This document shows, piece after piece, positions 1 to 7,800 of a stretch of 64,000 nucleotides of DNA. The stretch covers positions 1-64,000 of the forward strand of contig JAGLOF010000013.1 in NCBI GenBank assembly GCA_023139105.1, given 5' to 3'. Position numbers and translations under genes: made by a program. The notes under the pieces are model-generated. The model saw only the letters and a list, made by a program, of their open reading frames with translations, was not told the origin of the DNA and did no database searches. How positions within the stretch are numbered: the first letter of the stretch is position 1; each line of letters starts with the position of its first letter. Source of the stretch: a bacterium (lineage in GTDB: Bacteria; Zhuqueibacterota; QNDG01; JAGLOF01).

Positions 1-144
1 GCAATTGTGTGGAACTATCAGTCAAAAAAAATCGAATATCAATTAACGAATAATGATTTAACTGCAAAACCCGGAAGAGAAAAAGATATAGGGATTGGCA
101 ACGAACAAAACGAACAAGAGAGAAAAAGATATAGGGATTTTTAA
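1..144 (+). CDS. 3' end of an unidentified gene (partial)
   Basis: Frame 1 is open from the first base to a TAA at 142-144, giving 47 residues that begin AIVWNYQSKK and end KRYRDF. The composition (polar, charged) is compatible with a protein C-terminus, but no family is recognised. A 21-bp direct repeat (76-96 and 119-139) falls in two different phases of this frame, so the last residues may be a shifted end created by a small duplication; without it the frame would read on about 14 more bases to a stop. The start lies outside the window. It could also be chance open sequence. Confidence 0.3.
   Translation, partial: AIVWNYQSKKIEYQLTNNDLTAKPGREKDIGIGNEQNEQERKRYRDF
76..139. repeat. 21-bp direct repeat, two copies
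   Basis: AGAGAAAAAGATATAGGGAT plus one T occurs exactly at 76-96 and again at 119-139, with a 22-bp spacer. The spacing of 43 bases is not a multiple of three. It is seen directly; its origin (slippage or local duplication) is inferred. Confidence 0.8.
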
Positions 145-511
145 AAATAAGATGTAAAAACCAATAGCGTATGATATTTTTGTATTAATGCTAAGTTAAG
201 TATTTTTGTTGTGTAATTATGTTTTTTGTTGTTCGTCTTGTTAGCTGCTGAATTTTTGTTTTTGCTACATTGAATTGAAATACCAGCCTTCCATTCACTG
301 GGGGGCATTTGTTACGCTTAGAATGCTTCTCGTTCCCACGCAGAGCGTGGTACCCATGCTTCGCTTGTGGACGTCCCGTGTCACCCTCCAACCTACTAAC
401 ACGATACTTAATATCTGTCTGCATAATTCTTTATCATCCATGCTGCAAAATGCCTAATCATTAGGGCTAATTTCACACAGGTGCCAGAAGAGCCTTAATA
501 CAAGAAAAAAA
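145..511. other. Intergenic stretch with one small hairpin
   Basis: No convincing gene. Short open frames at 191-424 (-) and 275-457 (+) have no recognisable domains and no good ribosome site. CCACGC at 336-341 and GCGTGG at 345-350 form a perfect 6-bp stem with an AGA loop; the surrounding GTTCCCACGCAGAGCGTGG text resembles palindromic intergenic repeats common in environmental genomes. Confidence 0.5.
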
Positions 512-586
512 TTACCATAGTGTGGGTATTGATTGAGCCGCTCTTAAATTTTTATCGGAATTGGCAAGAGTATCCGTCGTAATCAT
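512..586 (-). pseudogene. Remnant of a VapC-like PIN toxin
   Basis: A 24-codon frame starts with an ATG overlapping the antitoxin stop as ATGA, the usual antitoxin-toxin junction. It reads MITTDTLANSDKN and ends SIPTLW. PIN-domain VapC toxins commonly end with a (L)ITxD segment and a terminal -T(I/L)W, so this looks like the toxin's first two residues joined to its last twenty or so, with the roughly 100-residue catalytic centre deleted. The remnant has none of the PIN acidic metal ligands except possibly one Asp. The match is by eye and short; chance similarity is possible. Confidence 0.45.
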
Positions 587-816
587 TGTGATAAGGCTTT
601 CCATGGAGCTTCGACAGGAGAAGTTATATCACCTAGAACAATATCCCCGGCCATGGCATTTAGTTTCTTTCTTGCAATATCTTGAAAAAATTCAGGAGGG
701 AGTAATCGGGCTATAATTTTTCCTCTTGAAGTAATGTTTATCTCCGTTCCATGTTCCACAGTTTTGAGTATTTTTGTTATATTGGCCCGAAGATCACTAA
801 TGGCAAGAGTTTCCAT
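583..816 (-). CDS. Phd/YefM-family antitoxin
   Basis: 77 residues. The N-terminus METLAISDLRANITKILKTV is the typical Phd/YefM pattern (short strand, then the helix that binds DNA as a dimer), and the C-terminus ending ITSPVEAPWKALSQ is the toxin-binding tail of the family. The ATG at 816 is chosen because GAGGGAATTAAC precedes it; an in-frame upstream start gives an implausible extension. In such pairs the antitoxin neutralises a PIN RNase and represses its own promoter. Here the toxin reading frame directly downstream is reduced to a stub, leaving an orphan antitoxin. Confidence 0.8.
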   Translation of the reverse strand: METLAISDLRANITKILKTVEHGTEINITSRGKIIARLLPPEFFQDIARKKLNAMAGDIVLGDITSPVEAPWKALSQ

Positions 817-886
817 GTTAATTCCCTCAATTTTTTGTACAATTGAAATGTACAAAAAATAGCAGATCAAAGTAAGTTATTTGAGC

Positions 887-921
887 GAATATTTAGGGGC
901 TGTATCAGCCCCTAAATATTC
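887..921 (-). terminator. Perfect 15-bp hairpin after the propeller gene
   Basis: GAATATTTAGGGGCT at 887-901 and AGCCCCTAAATATTC at 907-921 pair perfectly around a 5-base loop. It lies 32 bases past the stop of the 954-3053 gene and upstream of the antitoxin. No clear U-tract follows on the minus strand, so it may act as a terminator or as an mRNA 3'-end stabiliser. Confidence 0.6.
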
Positions 922-953
922 TACAATTATCCTGGACACTTGTCCTGAAAGAC

Positions 954-3053
954 TTATTGGGCCAAAGCTTCCTTTGTGGTTGTATAACCATCCAACGTGG
1001 GAATATCAAAGAAGCCTTTTTCATACGTTGGCTCCGGAACAACCTTTAGTAGAACTTTTATCATTTCGCCTGTGGATCCGTCAGGCATAGTATATAATTC
1101 GATATATTTTTTCGGAAGGAAGTCTTTAGTGCTGATAAACCATATATCCGGCCTTGAGCCTTCACCGGGATAGTCAACATAGATTTCGTAACACTCAGTA
1201 CCCTCAATATTGACAATACCTCGTAGCTCTATAAGCTTTGAATTATTGATCTCGGAGTTGAAGCCGTTTTCAATACCAAATTTACCAAGATTGCCGAATC
1301 GGCGTAATCCTGCCCATTCACCCATGACATTACTTTCAAAATTGACATGAAGTTTCTTGGCTTCATGATCTACTGCATAGAATGAATTGCCGTTAAAGCC
1401 AACATAAAAGGAGTTGACTTCCGGATTCCCCGGAGATGATCCTTCTCCCTGGAAACGCATCACATTTCCGATAGTTGAATTGGTGAAAGTTACATTTCCC
1501 ATGCGGGATTCCAGCGCGCCTGTACCATAAAGATTAATTTTATATTGCGGTGTCGGAATAGCCTCACAAGCCAGGCCGGATATTCTTAAGATCTCTTTTG
1601 CATCGGTCTGCTTGCTCTTTGGCGGAGTGAAGGGCTTAACCGGCAGCACCTTGGGCTCTGTTTTTTTAACTGTATGTACTATAACCTTGTCGCCTTGATT
1701 ACGGACTGCCCAGAGATAACGCCTGGTTCTGATGTACAGTGTTTTGCCGGCAATTGATGGTGTGGCCATGAGTTCATCGCCCATGATATTTGTGGCCAGA
1801 TGTTTATATTCTTTGCCTGCCTGAATTACATGTACCTTGCCAAATTCGTTATTTACATATATACGACTGTCAGATGCAACAAGAGAAGCTGTGTATGCTC
1901 CCCGCTCGCCACCGGAAAGCTCCCTGTAGATCTGCTCGCCTGTAAGTGCATTAAAAGTTGTTAAAGCACCGCTGCCCTGTACTACATAAAGTAAATCATC
2001 ATATACAAGTGGTGTGGATTGATATGCGCCGCGGCGCAGGTTGGCCCAGGTGATATATTCATTTGATGTGGCTCTGCCTTTTAGAGAGATATCTCCTTTG
2101 GCTGTCTTTTTGATGGCATAAAGAGGACGCTGGCGTCCGTGAGCACTGGAGAAATAGATGTGGCCATGTGCTTCGAAAGGTGTTGGTGTAGGAATATCTC
2201 CACCGCCGTCCATGAACCAGATCTCCTCGCCCGTTATAGCATCATACGCAGCACGGCGATGCCATCCGTTTACAACAATCTGCGGTTTACCATCTACATG
2301 AATGATGATGGGTGAACCCCATGTAGGAACTTCTTCACGATCCGTGCGCCATACTTGCTCGCCGGTATCTGCGTTGTAAGCTGCAATAAAGGATTGATTA
2401 TTTACATCACACAGAGTGTATACTGTGTTGTTAAACAGAATAGGGGATGATGCAAAGCCCCACTGGATTGTCGGAGAGTTAAATGCGCCGGCGTCCAGAT
2501 AGCCCAGATCTTTTGACCAGCGTAGGTTTCCGTCCATGTCATAGCAGTAGAGACCCTGCGAGCCGAAGAATGCTACCACATGTTTGCCGTCAAGGGCAAC
2601 TGAACAGTTAGCGTGGCTGGATTTGATATGTCGTTTAACTTTAGGGACAGCGGTAATTGCGATTCTTTCCCAGATAATCTTCCCTGTAGTGGCGTCCAGG
2701 CAGTATACAGTATATTTATGGTCATAATCTTCAGGATGATCCGGACTCTCACCGTAGAGACCTACGCGGAGAAAGGGTTCGTCAATATGAGTGACAGCAG
2801 AAGTCACAAAGACTTTTCCGTCCCAGATAGTTGGTGAAGAGAGACCCAGACCGGGAATGCGTACCTTCCATGCAATATTAGCCATGCTTTCTCCGTCCCA
2901 TTGCATAGGTAGATCTTGCTCTGCACTAATGCCCTTTGAACCTTCACCACGGAATTGCGGCCAGCGGTCCTGGTGTTGAGCCGTGGCCAGGGTTGTTACA
3001 GCCAGTGTCGCAAGAATCATTGTACCAAGAAGACGGCGGATTACGTATGTCAT
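954..3053 (-). CDS. Exported PQQ-type beta-propeller with LolA-like C-terminal domain
   Basis: 699 residues. A signal peptide (MTYVIRRLLGTMILATLAV, cleavage near TAQ) precedes WPQFRGEGSKGIS, the hallmark start of PQQ-binding-like WD-type propellers. Repeats of the form GxVYxxDAxTGExxW run to about residue 440 (for example ITGEEIWF, LTGEQIY). A Pro/Lys linker (about 465-485) leads to a C-terminal beta domain (about 500-695) containing a TPQYKINLYGTGALE segment and an SRPDIWFISTKDFLPKKY segment, resembling LolA/LppX-fold outer-membrane-lipoprotein-sorting domains. Probably periplasmic or surface-located; the ligand is unknown and PQQ binding is not implied. GGAG lies just before the ATG. It may be transcribed with the transglutaminase gene upstream. 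Confidence 0.8.
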   Translation of the reverse strand: MTYVIRRLLGTMILATLAVTTLATAQHQDRWPQFRGEGSKGISAEQDLPMQWDGESMANIAWKVRIPGLGLSSPTIWDGKVFVTSAVTHIDEPFLRVGLYGESPDHPEDYDHKYTVYCLDATTGKIIWERIAITAVPKVKRHIKSSHANCSVALDGKHVVAFFGSQGLYCYDMDGNLRWSKDLGYLDAGAFNSPTIQWGFASSPILFNNTVYTLCDVNNQSFIAAYNADTGEQVWRTDREEVPTWGSPIIIHVDGKPQIVVNGWHRRAAYDAITGEEIWFMDGGGDIPTPTPFEAHGHIYFSSAHGRQRPLYAIKKTAKGDISLKGRATSNEYITWANLRRGAYQSTPLVYDDLLYVVQGSGALTTFNALTGEQIYRELSGGERGAYTASLVASDSRIYVNNEFGKVHVIQAGKEYKHLATNIMGDELMATPSIAGKTLYIRTRRYLWAVRNQGDKVIVHTVKKTEPKVLPVKPFTPPKSKQTDAKEILRISGLACEAIPTPQYKINLYGTGALESRMGNVTFTNSTIGNVMRFQGEGSSPGNPEVNSFYVGFNGNSFYAVDHEAKKLHVNFESNVMGEWAGLRRFGNLGKFGIENGFNSEINNSKLIELRGIVNIEGTECYEIYVDYPGEGSRPDIWFISTKDFLPKKYIELYTMPDGSTGEMIKVLLKVVPEPTYEKGFFDIPTLDGYTTTKEALAQ

Positions 3054-3178
3054 AATTGCTCCTTTTATTAATTTATGTCTGAGTTTACAAGAATTTTAAT
3101 TTTTGGTATTGCTCTATACTAGACGGAATAGGAATCTGAAAGTTGCATGCTGCATAGAGTATTTGTTTTTTAAAGAAG

Positions 3179-3201
3179 ATGGCGCCAATTCAAGGCGCCA
3201 T
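3179..3201 (-). terminator. GC-rich hairpin between two exported-protein genes
   Basis: ATGGCGCC at 3179-3186 and GGCGCCAT at 3194-3201 form an 8-bp stem with a 7-base loop, 28 bases after the stop of the transglutaminase gene. The U-tract is poor. It could attenuate read-through into the propeller gene. Confidence 0.45.
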
Positions 3202-3228
3202 TGTCATAGTCTGAAATTATCTAAAACT

Positions 3229-4908
3229 CTATTGAGCCTTATTGCATTGAGGCAGAGTATCTTCATTTTCTTTTAAAATTTTGAAGTCTCGTGCCGGCAG
3301 CCAATCGGCAAAATACTCAAAGTTCATATTGGTTTTGGGCTCGGTCTGATACGCTTCATTTGAGTTATATGTCCAGCCCATGGTTTTAGAGCCACCGCCG
3401 GAGACTGTGGTAATAAGGGCTGCATTGCGGCAGAGGCCAATGGGAAAGGCCTGGTCTCTGGGAGATTTTCTGTCACCATGGGTAGGATCTGTAGGTACCC
3501 AGCCGAATCCCGGCAAATAGACTTCAACCCAGCGATGGAAGACATTGTCCATGCTGGCTGCATCTTTCTTTATCCAGGTGGCACCAACATAACGGGCAGG
3601 CAGACCGGCTGCCCGGCATAGGGCTATGAAAGTAAAAGTATATTCCGAACATGATCCGTGGCCATTGCGAATAACAGTGGGTGCTGTGTCCCAATATCCG
3701 TCCATGATGTATTCCAAATGATCGATCAGATACTGGTGAATTTTACGGAGGATCCAATATGGATTTTTTTCATCACCAACTACAGATGTTACAGTTTGTT
3801 GAATGCGGGGATGAGAAAGTTGATATTTTTCATCATCAACAAGATATTTTTTACTAATATGAGTTGGAATATCTTTCATGCTGCCGAGATTTTCAGGATA
3901 GAGAAAGTAACGCACATACCATGAATTAAAGTTTGCTGTATATGAGAGATCAAGCTGTGTTCCTGATTTCAAATTATCAAAGTGATAATGAGCAGTGCGT
4001 TGCCCCCAACGATCTGTGTCAATTTGCGTGGGTTTTGGCGAGAATGAAATTTTTCCGATTATTTCCTGATTTGGCCTGGTCTGAGGAAGGGCCAGGTGGA
4101 CATCCAGAGAGAGGCATTGACCGGGGCCGAAGACCTTTGTCTGGTGAGTATAGTTAACGGATTGCTCTTTCCTGTCATATTTCAGGAATTGAACCTTGTC
4201 ACGTATTTTGATTTTGTAGAGCATGTCTGTTTGAAAATCAACACACCATAGATTCTTACCATCATATGAGAGACCTCGCATATATGGCCCCGGTGCTTGA
4301 GCAATAATGATAACGGCACCGGACCTTGGTTCAACCATGTAGAATTCATTTTTGACTCTGTCGGAGATCCACAGATATTTGCCATCGTATGTAATGCCCA
4401 TTGGATCAGATGCGGGAGAAGGAAATGAATGAATAGTTGACCCGTCAACAGTGCTGAACTGAACTACAATATTCTTCCGTTCATCTACAACCCAGAGATA
4501 TTTACCATCCCATGCAAGACCCTGAGGAGAGGATACAGGAGATTTCAGAGTTTTGATTATATTGCCGTTTTCAGGGTCAATCTGAAATATCATGCCATCA
4601 AAATTTTCCGAAATATCGGAGCGTCCACGTATATCGGCATTCCAGAGAAACTGTCCATCCCAGCACATGCCAGTAGGGAAATAACCTGGAGATTCCAGGG
4701 TTTTTAAAATTTTGCCATTGCCTGTATCGAGGCAGTAAATTTTATCTGTTTTTCGGTCCGCAGTCCAGAGGTGGCGGCCGTCGTAGGTCAATCCTGTGCA
4801 GTATTTTGATGGAGCAGGGAACGAACTGATGATTTTACCTGTCTGGGCCCAAATAACGGGATTAGAAAATATAATGGTGGCAATTGTTAATACTGCAATT
4901 TTCTTCAT
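3229..4908 (-). CDS. Exported beta-propeller / transglutaminase-like protein
   Basis: 559 residues with a signal peptide (MKKIAVLTIATIIFSNPVIWAQ). Residues about 25-270 carry six or so repeats of the form GLxYDGxxLWxxD...I..ID, a YncE/NHL-like propeller. The C-terminal half holds a transglutaminase core: GHGSCSEYTFTFIALCRAAG gives the catalytic Cys, FHRWVEVYLPGFGWVPTDPT the His and Asp. These domains act as papain-fold peptidases, amidases or cross-linkers; the substrate is unknown. The start is 13 bases after the TonB receptor stop and has only a weak AAGG site inside that gap, suggesting translational coupling. The fusion of a propeller with a transglutaminase is notable. Confidence 0.85.
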   Translation of the reverse strand: MKKIAVLTIATIIFSNPVIWAQTGKIISSFPAPSKYCTGLTYDGRHLWTADRKTDKIYCLDTGNGKILKTLESPGYFPTGMCWDGQFLWNADIRGRSDISENFDGMIFQIDPENGNIIKTLKSPVSSPQGLAWDGKYLWVVDERKNIVVQFSTVDGSTIHSFPSPASDPMGITYDGKYLWISDRVKNEFYMVEPRSGAVIIIAQAPGPYMRGLSYDGKNLWCVDFQTDMLYKIKIRDKVQFLKYDRKEQSVNYTHQTKVFGPGQCLSLDVHLALPQTRPNQEIIGKISFSPKPTQIDTDRWGQRTAHYHFDNLKSGTQLDLSYTANFNSWYVRYFLYPENLGSMKDIPTHISKKYLVDDEKYQLSHPRIQQTVTSVVGDEKNPYWILRKIHQYLIDHLEYIMDGYWDTAPTVIRNGHGSCSEYTFTFIALCRAAGLPARYVGATWIKKDAASMDNVFHRWVEVYLPGFGWVPTDPTHGDRKSPRDQAFPIGLCRNAALITTVSGGGSKTMGWTYNSNEAYQTEPKTNMNFEYFADWLPARDFKILKENEDTLPQCNKAQ

Positions 4909-4921
4909 ATTTATGCCTTAT

Positions 4922-7270
4922 TTATAAGATGATTTCTGCTCCGATATTAAAGACACGTCCGCTTAAGTAACGTTTAAGCAGTTCATGTCCGAACCATGTA
5001 TATCCCAATGTGTTCTTACGGTTAAACAGATTTAACACTTCTTCACGGCATGTAATCTGCAAGCCCTTCCATTTGAATTTCTGTGTGAAGCCAATATCGA
5101 ATCTCTGATAGTATGGAAGTTTATTTGCATTTCTGGGTCCGCTTCGCAGGTATGCATTGCCCTGATCGTCTTCTACACGGTAGCGATAAGTAAAATATGT
5201 TCCACTGCCAAGTATGAGCCGTACATGCAGTCTTGAGCCCGGGAATCGCACCATTTTGTCCTGGAAGTTCAGTGCAAGTGTGTGCCGCTGGTCCGCAGGC
5301 CGGGGTACCCATCCTTGATTGTCACATTCTATATTTTCCCTGGCAATTAAAAACTGATAACTTACCCAGGAGTGACAATCGGGAATGAAGGGGCCTGATA
5401 GTTGTGCATCAATACCATAAACATATCCCCGGGAGTCATTTTTACCGGAATATACGGCCCTGACATCCCACAGGTCATAACTGATAAGATCTGTTAATGA
5501 TTTAACGAAAATTTCTGATTTCAGACTATAGCCTGGATTCCATGTATGACGCAGGCTCAGTGCAGCCTGTATTGATTTTTGTGATCTGACTTTAGCTTGT
5601 TCTTCCCCGGATTTATTTAGCAGTTCTTTATAAAGAGGTGGTTGCACATAACGTCCTGCTGAAAATGCTATGTCTGTTTGATCGGAAAATGTCCAATCAA
5701 GGCGCCACCTCGGCATCCAGTCTTGCTGGTTATTGAAATCTGTAAACATGCCGCGGAGACCATATGTCATTGAGAGCAGTGGTGATATCTGCCAGCGATG
5801 TTCAATCCAGGCCGTTGTCATTGTTGCTTTAAATGAACCGGATTTATTGATAGGTTCCAGAGGATCGGTTATTAGTAGAGCACTGCCGGACACGGCTTCA
5901 TATCGTTTATCATTAAAAGTGATTTCTTTAATTGCACCGCCTGCCCGGATACGGTGATCACCAAGTCTCAAGGTGATATCACCACTGATATTTTTTGCGT
6001 GAATGTCAAGAGTATTGTTATATTTTTCTTCACGATCAACATTTTTATTGTATTCAATCAATAAGGAATCAGTCTCGGCATCTGTAGTGTCGGCAAAAGG
6101 TGAGCGTACTTTATACTTTAACCAGGCATCTTCAGATTCATGCTGCTTGTATGTAAAGGCTTCTATGTTAGTAGTGAACGAGGGAGTCCACTGTGCTGTC
6201 CATGCGGTTCTGATAGCACTGGTTTCATAATCAAAATGTTCGTGTCCATCTATATAAAAATCGTAGAATATGATTTTATCAATGGGATCCCATTGAGCAT
6301 TTTCTGCTTCCGGTAGTGCGCGATACCTGGATTTGGCATGTAGTCCGAATAATTTTAACTTTTGGCCCTCAAAAGGACGGAGAGTTAATTGGCCCTGGAA
6401 GTCTGTATACTGTGGATTATATTTCCCCTCAGTACGCAGGCCTTTGAAGATGTATCCATAGTCGATACGTCTTGCAGCGGCCATCCAGTGTGCCCACTTG
6501 CCAATAGGGCCGTTAATTGCAGCTTCCATAATGACAGTAGTAGCTCTGGCAGATGCATTGATTTTAGATGCTGAATCTTTATAGGTAATATGCAGTATCG
6601 ATGCTGTTTTATCTCCCTGGGAAACAGGTGAGAATCCAGTTTGCAGTACCATAGACTGAATAAGTGCGCCATTAACGGGTGAAGGATTCTCTGCTACGGC
6701 TTTTCTGACAAGGTGAGGCTGATAGAGTTCGATGCCATTGAGTAATATGAGATTATCATCGTATGAGCCACCCCTTACGCTGTAAAAACTGGATTGATCA
6801 TTCTGGCTGAATACGCCGGGCAACGTTTTTATTGCCATTAGCGCATCTGGCAAGGGAGCAGGAATGTCGCGTATAGCCTGTGTAGGAATAATATATTTTC
6901 CGGTTTTTGCATTCTCGCCCTGTGCTGTTATTGTAATGGTTTGACCCATTACTACAGAAGGCTCCATACGTATTGTCATGTATGCAGGTGGGCGGGTGGC
7001 TCCAACACGGATTCTTTTTTTATGTTCGGAAAAACCAATATAGCGAAAAATGAGAGTGTAGTGGCCAGCGGGCAGGTTTATGGAAAATCTGCCATCATTT
7101 CCTGTAACCGTACCAAGTCCGGTTCCTTCAATCAGGATTTGTACGGCTATCATAGGTTGACCGGTTTCGCCGGAATATACACGTCCTTTTACGGGTTGAG
7201 AGGCTTGCAGAGATGAGGCCGATAGTGTGAATATTAATAAAAGCAGGTGAATAACATTTGTCTGGCGCAT
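4922..7270 (-). CDS. TonB-dependent receptor with carboxypeptidase-regulatory N-domain
   Basis: 782 residues from the ATG at 7270; a TTG 45 bases upstream is less likely because the signal peptide MRQTNVIHLLLLIFTLSASS then starts inside. Residues about 25-110 are a carboxypeptidase D regulatory-like beta domain (VKGRVYSGETGQPMIAVQI), followed by a plug (about 125-235, with SVRGGSYDDNLILLNGIEL) and a 22-strand-type barrel ending in a hydrophobic terminal strand. It would import a bulky ligand through the outer membrane with TonB/ExbBD energy. No SusD partner or cobalamin element is adjacent, so the ligand is not inferable. First gene of a likely operon with the transglutaminase protein. Confidence 0.85.
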   Translation of the reverse strand: MRQTNVIHLLLLIFTLSASSLQASQPVKGRVYSGETGQPMIAVQILIEGTGLGTVTGNDGRFSINLPAGHYTLIFRYIGFSEHKKRIRVGATRPPAYMTIRMEPSVVMGQTITITAQGENAKTGKYIIPTQAIRDIPAPLPDALMAIKTLPGVFSQNDQSSFYSVRGGSYDDNLILLNGIELYQPHLVRKAVAENPSPVNGALIQSMVLQTGFSPVSQGDKTASILHITYKDSASKINASARATTVIMEAAINGPIGKWAHWMAAARRIDYGYIFKGLRTEGKYNPQYTDFQGQLTLRPFEGQKLKLFGLHAKSRYRALPEAENAQWDPIDKIIFYDFYIDGHEHFDYETSAIRTAWTAQWTPSFTTNIEAFTYKQHESEDAWLKYKVRSPFADTTDAETDSLLIEYNKNVDREEKYNNTLDIHAKNISGDITLRLGDHRIRAGGAIKEITFNDKRYEAVSGSALLITDPLEPINKSGSFKATMTTAWIEHRWQISPLLSMTYGLRGMFTDFNNQQDWMPRWRLDWTFSDQTDIAFSAGRYVQPPLYKELLNKSGEEQAKVRSQKSIQAALSLRHTWNPGYSLKSEIFVKSLTDLISYDLWDVRAVYSGKNDSRGYVYGIDAQLSGPFIPDCHSWVSYQFLIARENIECDNQGWVPRPADQRHTLALNFQDKMVRFPGSRLHVRLILGSGTYFTYRYRVEDDQGNAYLRSGPRNANKLPYYQRFDIGFTQKFKWKGLQITCREEVLNLFNRKNTLGYTWFGHELLKRYLSGRVFNIGAEIIL

Positions 7271-7800
7271 TATTTTGTTTCCATCGTTTAGAATTACCTG
7301 TAGCCCGACGTTCAATGCCGGATCAGTTCCTGGGAATTTTAATATCTAATATGCCCCGTTTCTAAAAGGGGTGCGGTAACGATGGTGGGGCAGCGCCTCC
7401 TTGCAGTATAGACAACTAGTAATCTTCAGTGAAACGAAATATACAAAATCTTTTTGAAATGTCAAAGGAAAAGAAGGATTTAGTGTGTTTTGAGTGTGTG
7501 ATTCCTTATATAGCCAGGATTGTTGACTGCTATTTTCCTTGCATTAATTATTTGTGAGTTCATACATTAAAAGAAGCAGAGCACTCGCACAGAGATCACA
7601 AAGGGCACGGAGCCACCCTGCCCCGATAGATATGGAATTTTTTGGGGAAAACGAGATTGTTGTTTTGCTCCTCCGTACGTGCTGCGGTTAAAGCTTTAAA
7701 AAAATCACCGCAAAGATATTGAATTTCGCGGGAGCAGTTATCTACTATGTAAAATTGTACAAGAACCAGTCAACATTTTATGAACTTTGGGGAGTGCAAT
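7271..7800. other. Divergent intergenic region with repeat traces
   Basis: About 530 bases between divergent genes, so it should hold both promoters, though none is certain by eye. A GC-rich patch at 7350-7405 (CCCCGTTTCTAAAAGGGG and nearby) could fold in the receptor leader. Phrases CACAGAGATCACAAAGGGCA (7585-7604) and AAATCACCGCAAAGAT (7702-7717) belong to a degenerate intergenic repeat type; the second is 15/16 identical to 13800-13815. Confidence 0.5.

Noticed and set aside
191-424. 77-codon minus frame over the CCACGC palindrome
   Set aside because: Composition (GRPQAKHGYHALRGNEKH) is what repeat DNA gives when translated; no family or start signal.
7316-7440. Possible riboswitch (TPP- or cobalamin-like) in the TonB receptor leader
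   Set aside because: ACTGATCCGGCATTGAACG on the minus strand recalls part of the TPP core, but the CTGAGA box and the GGGGTGC start are not in place, and no B12 box is seen.
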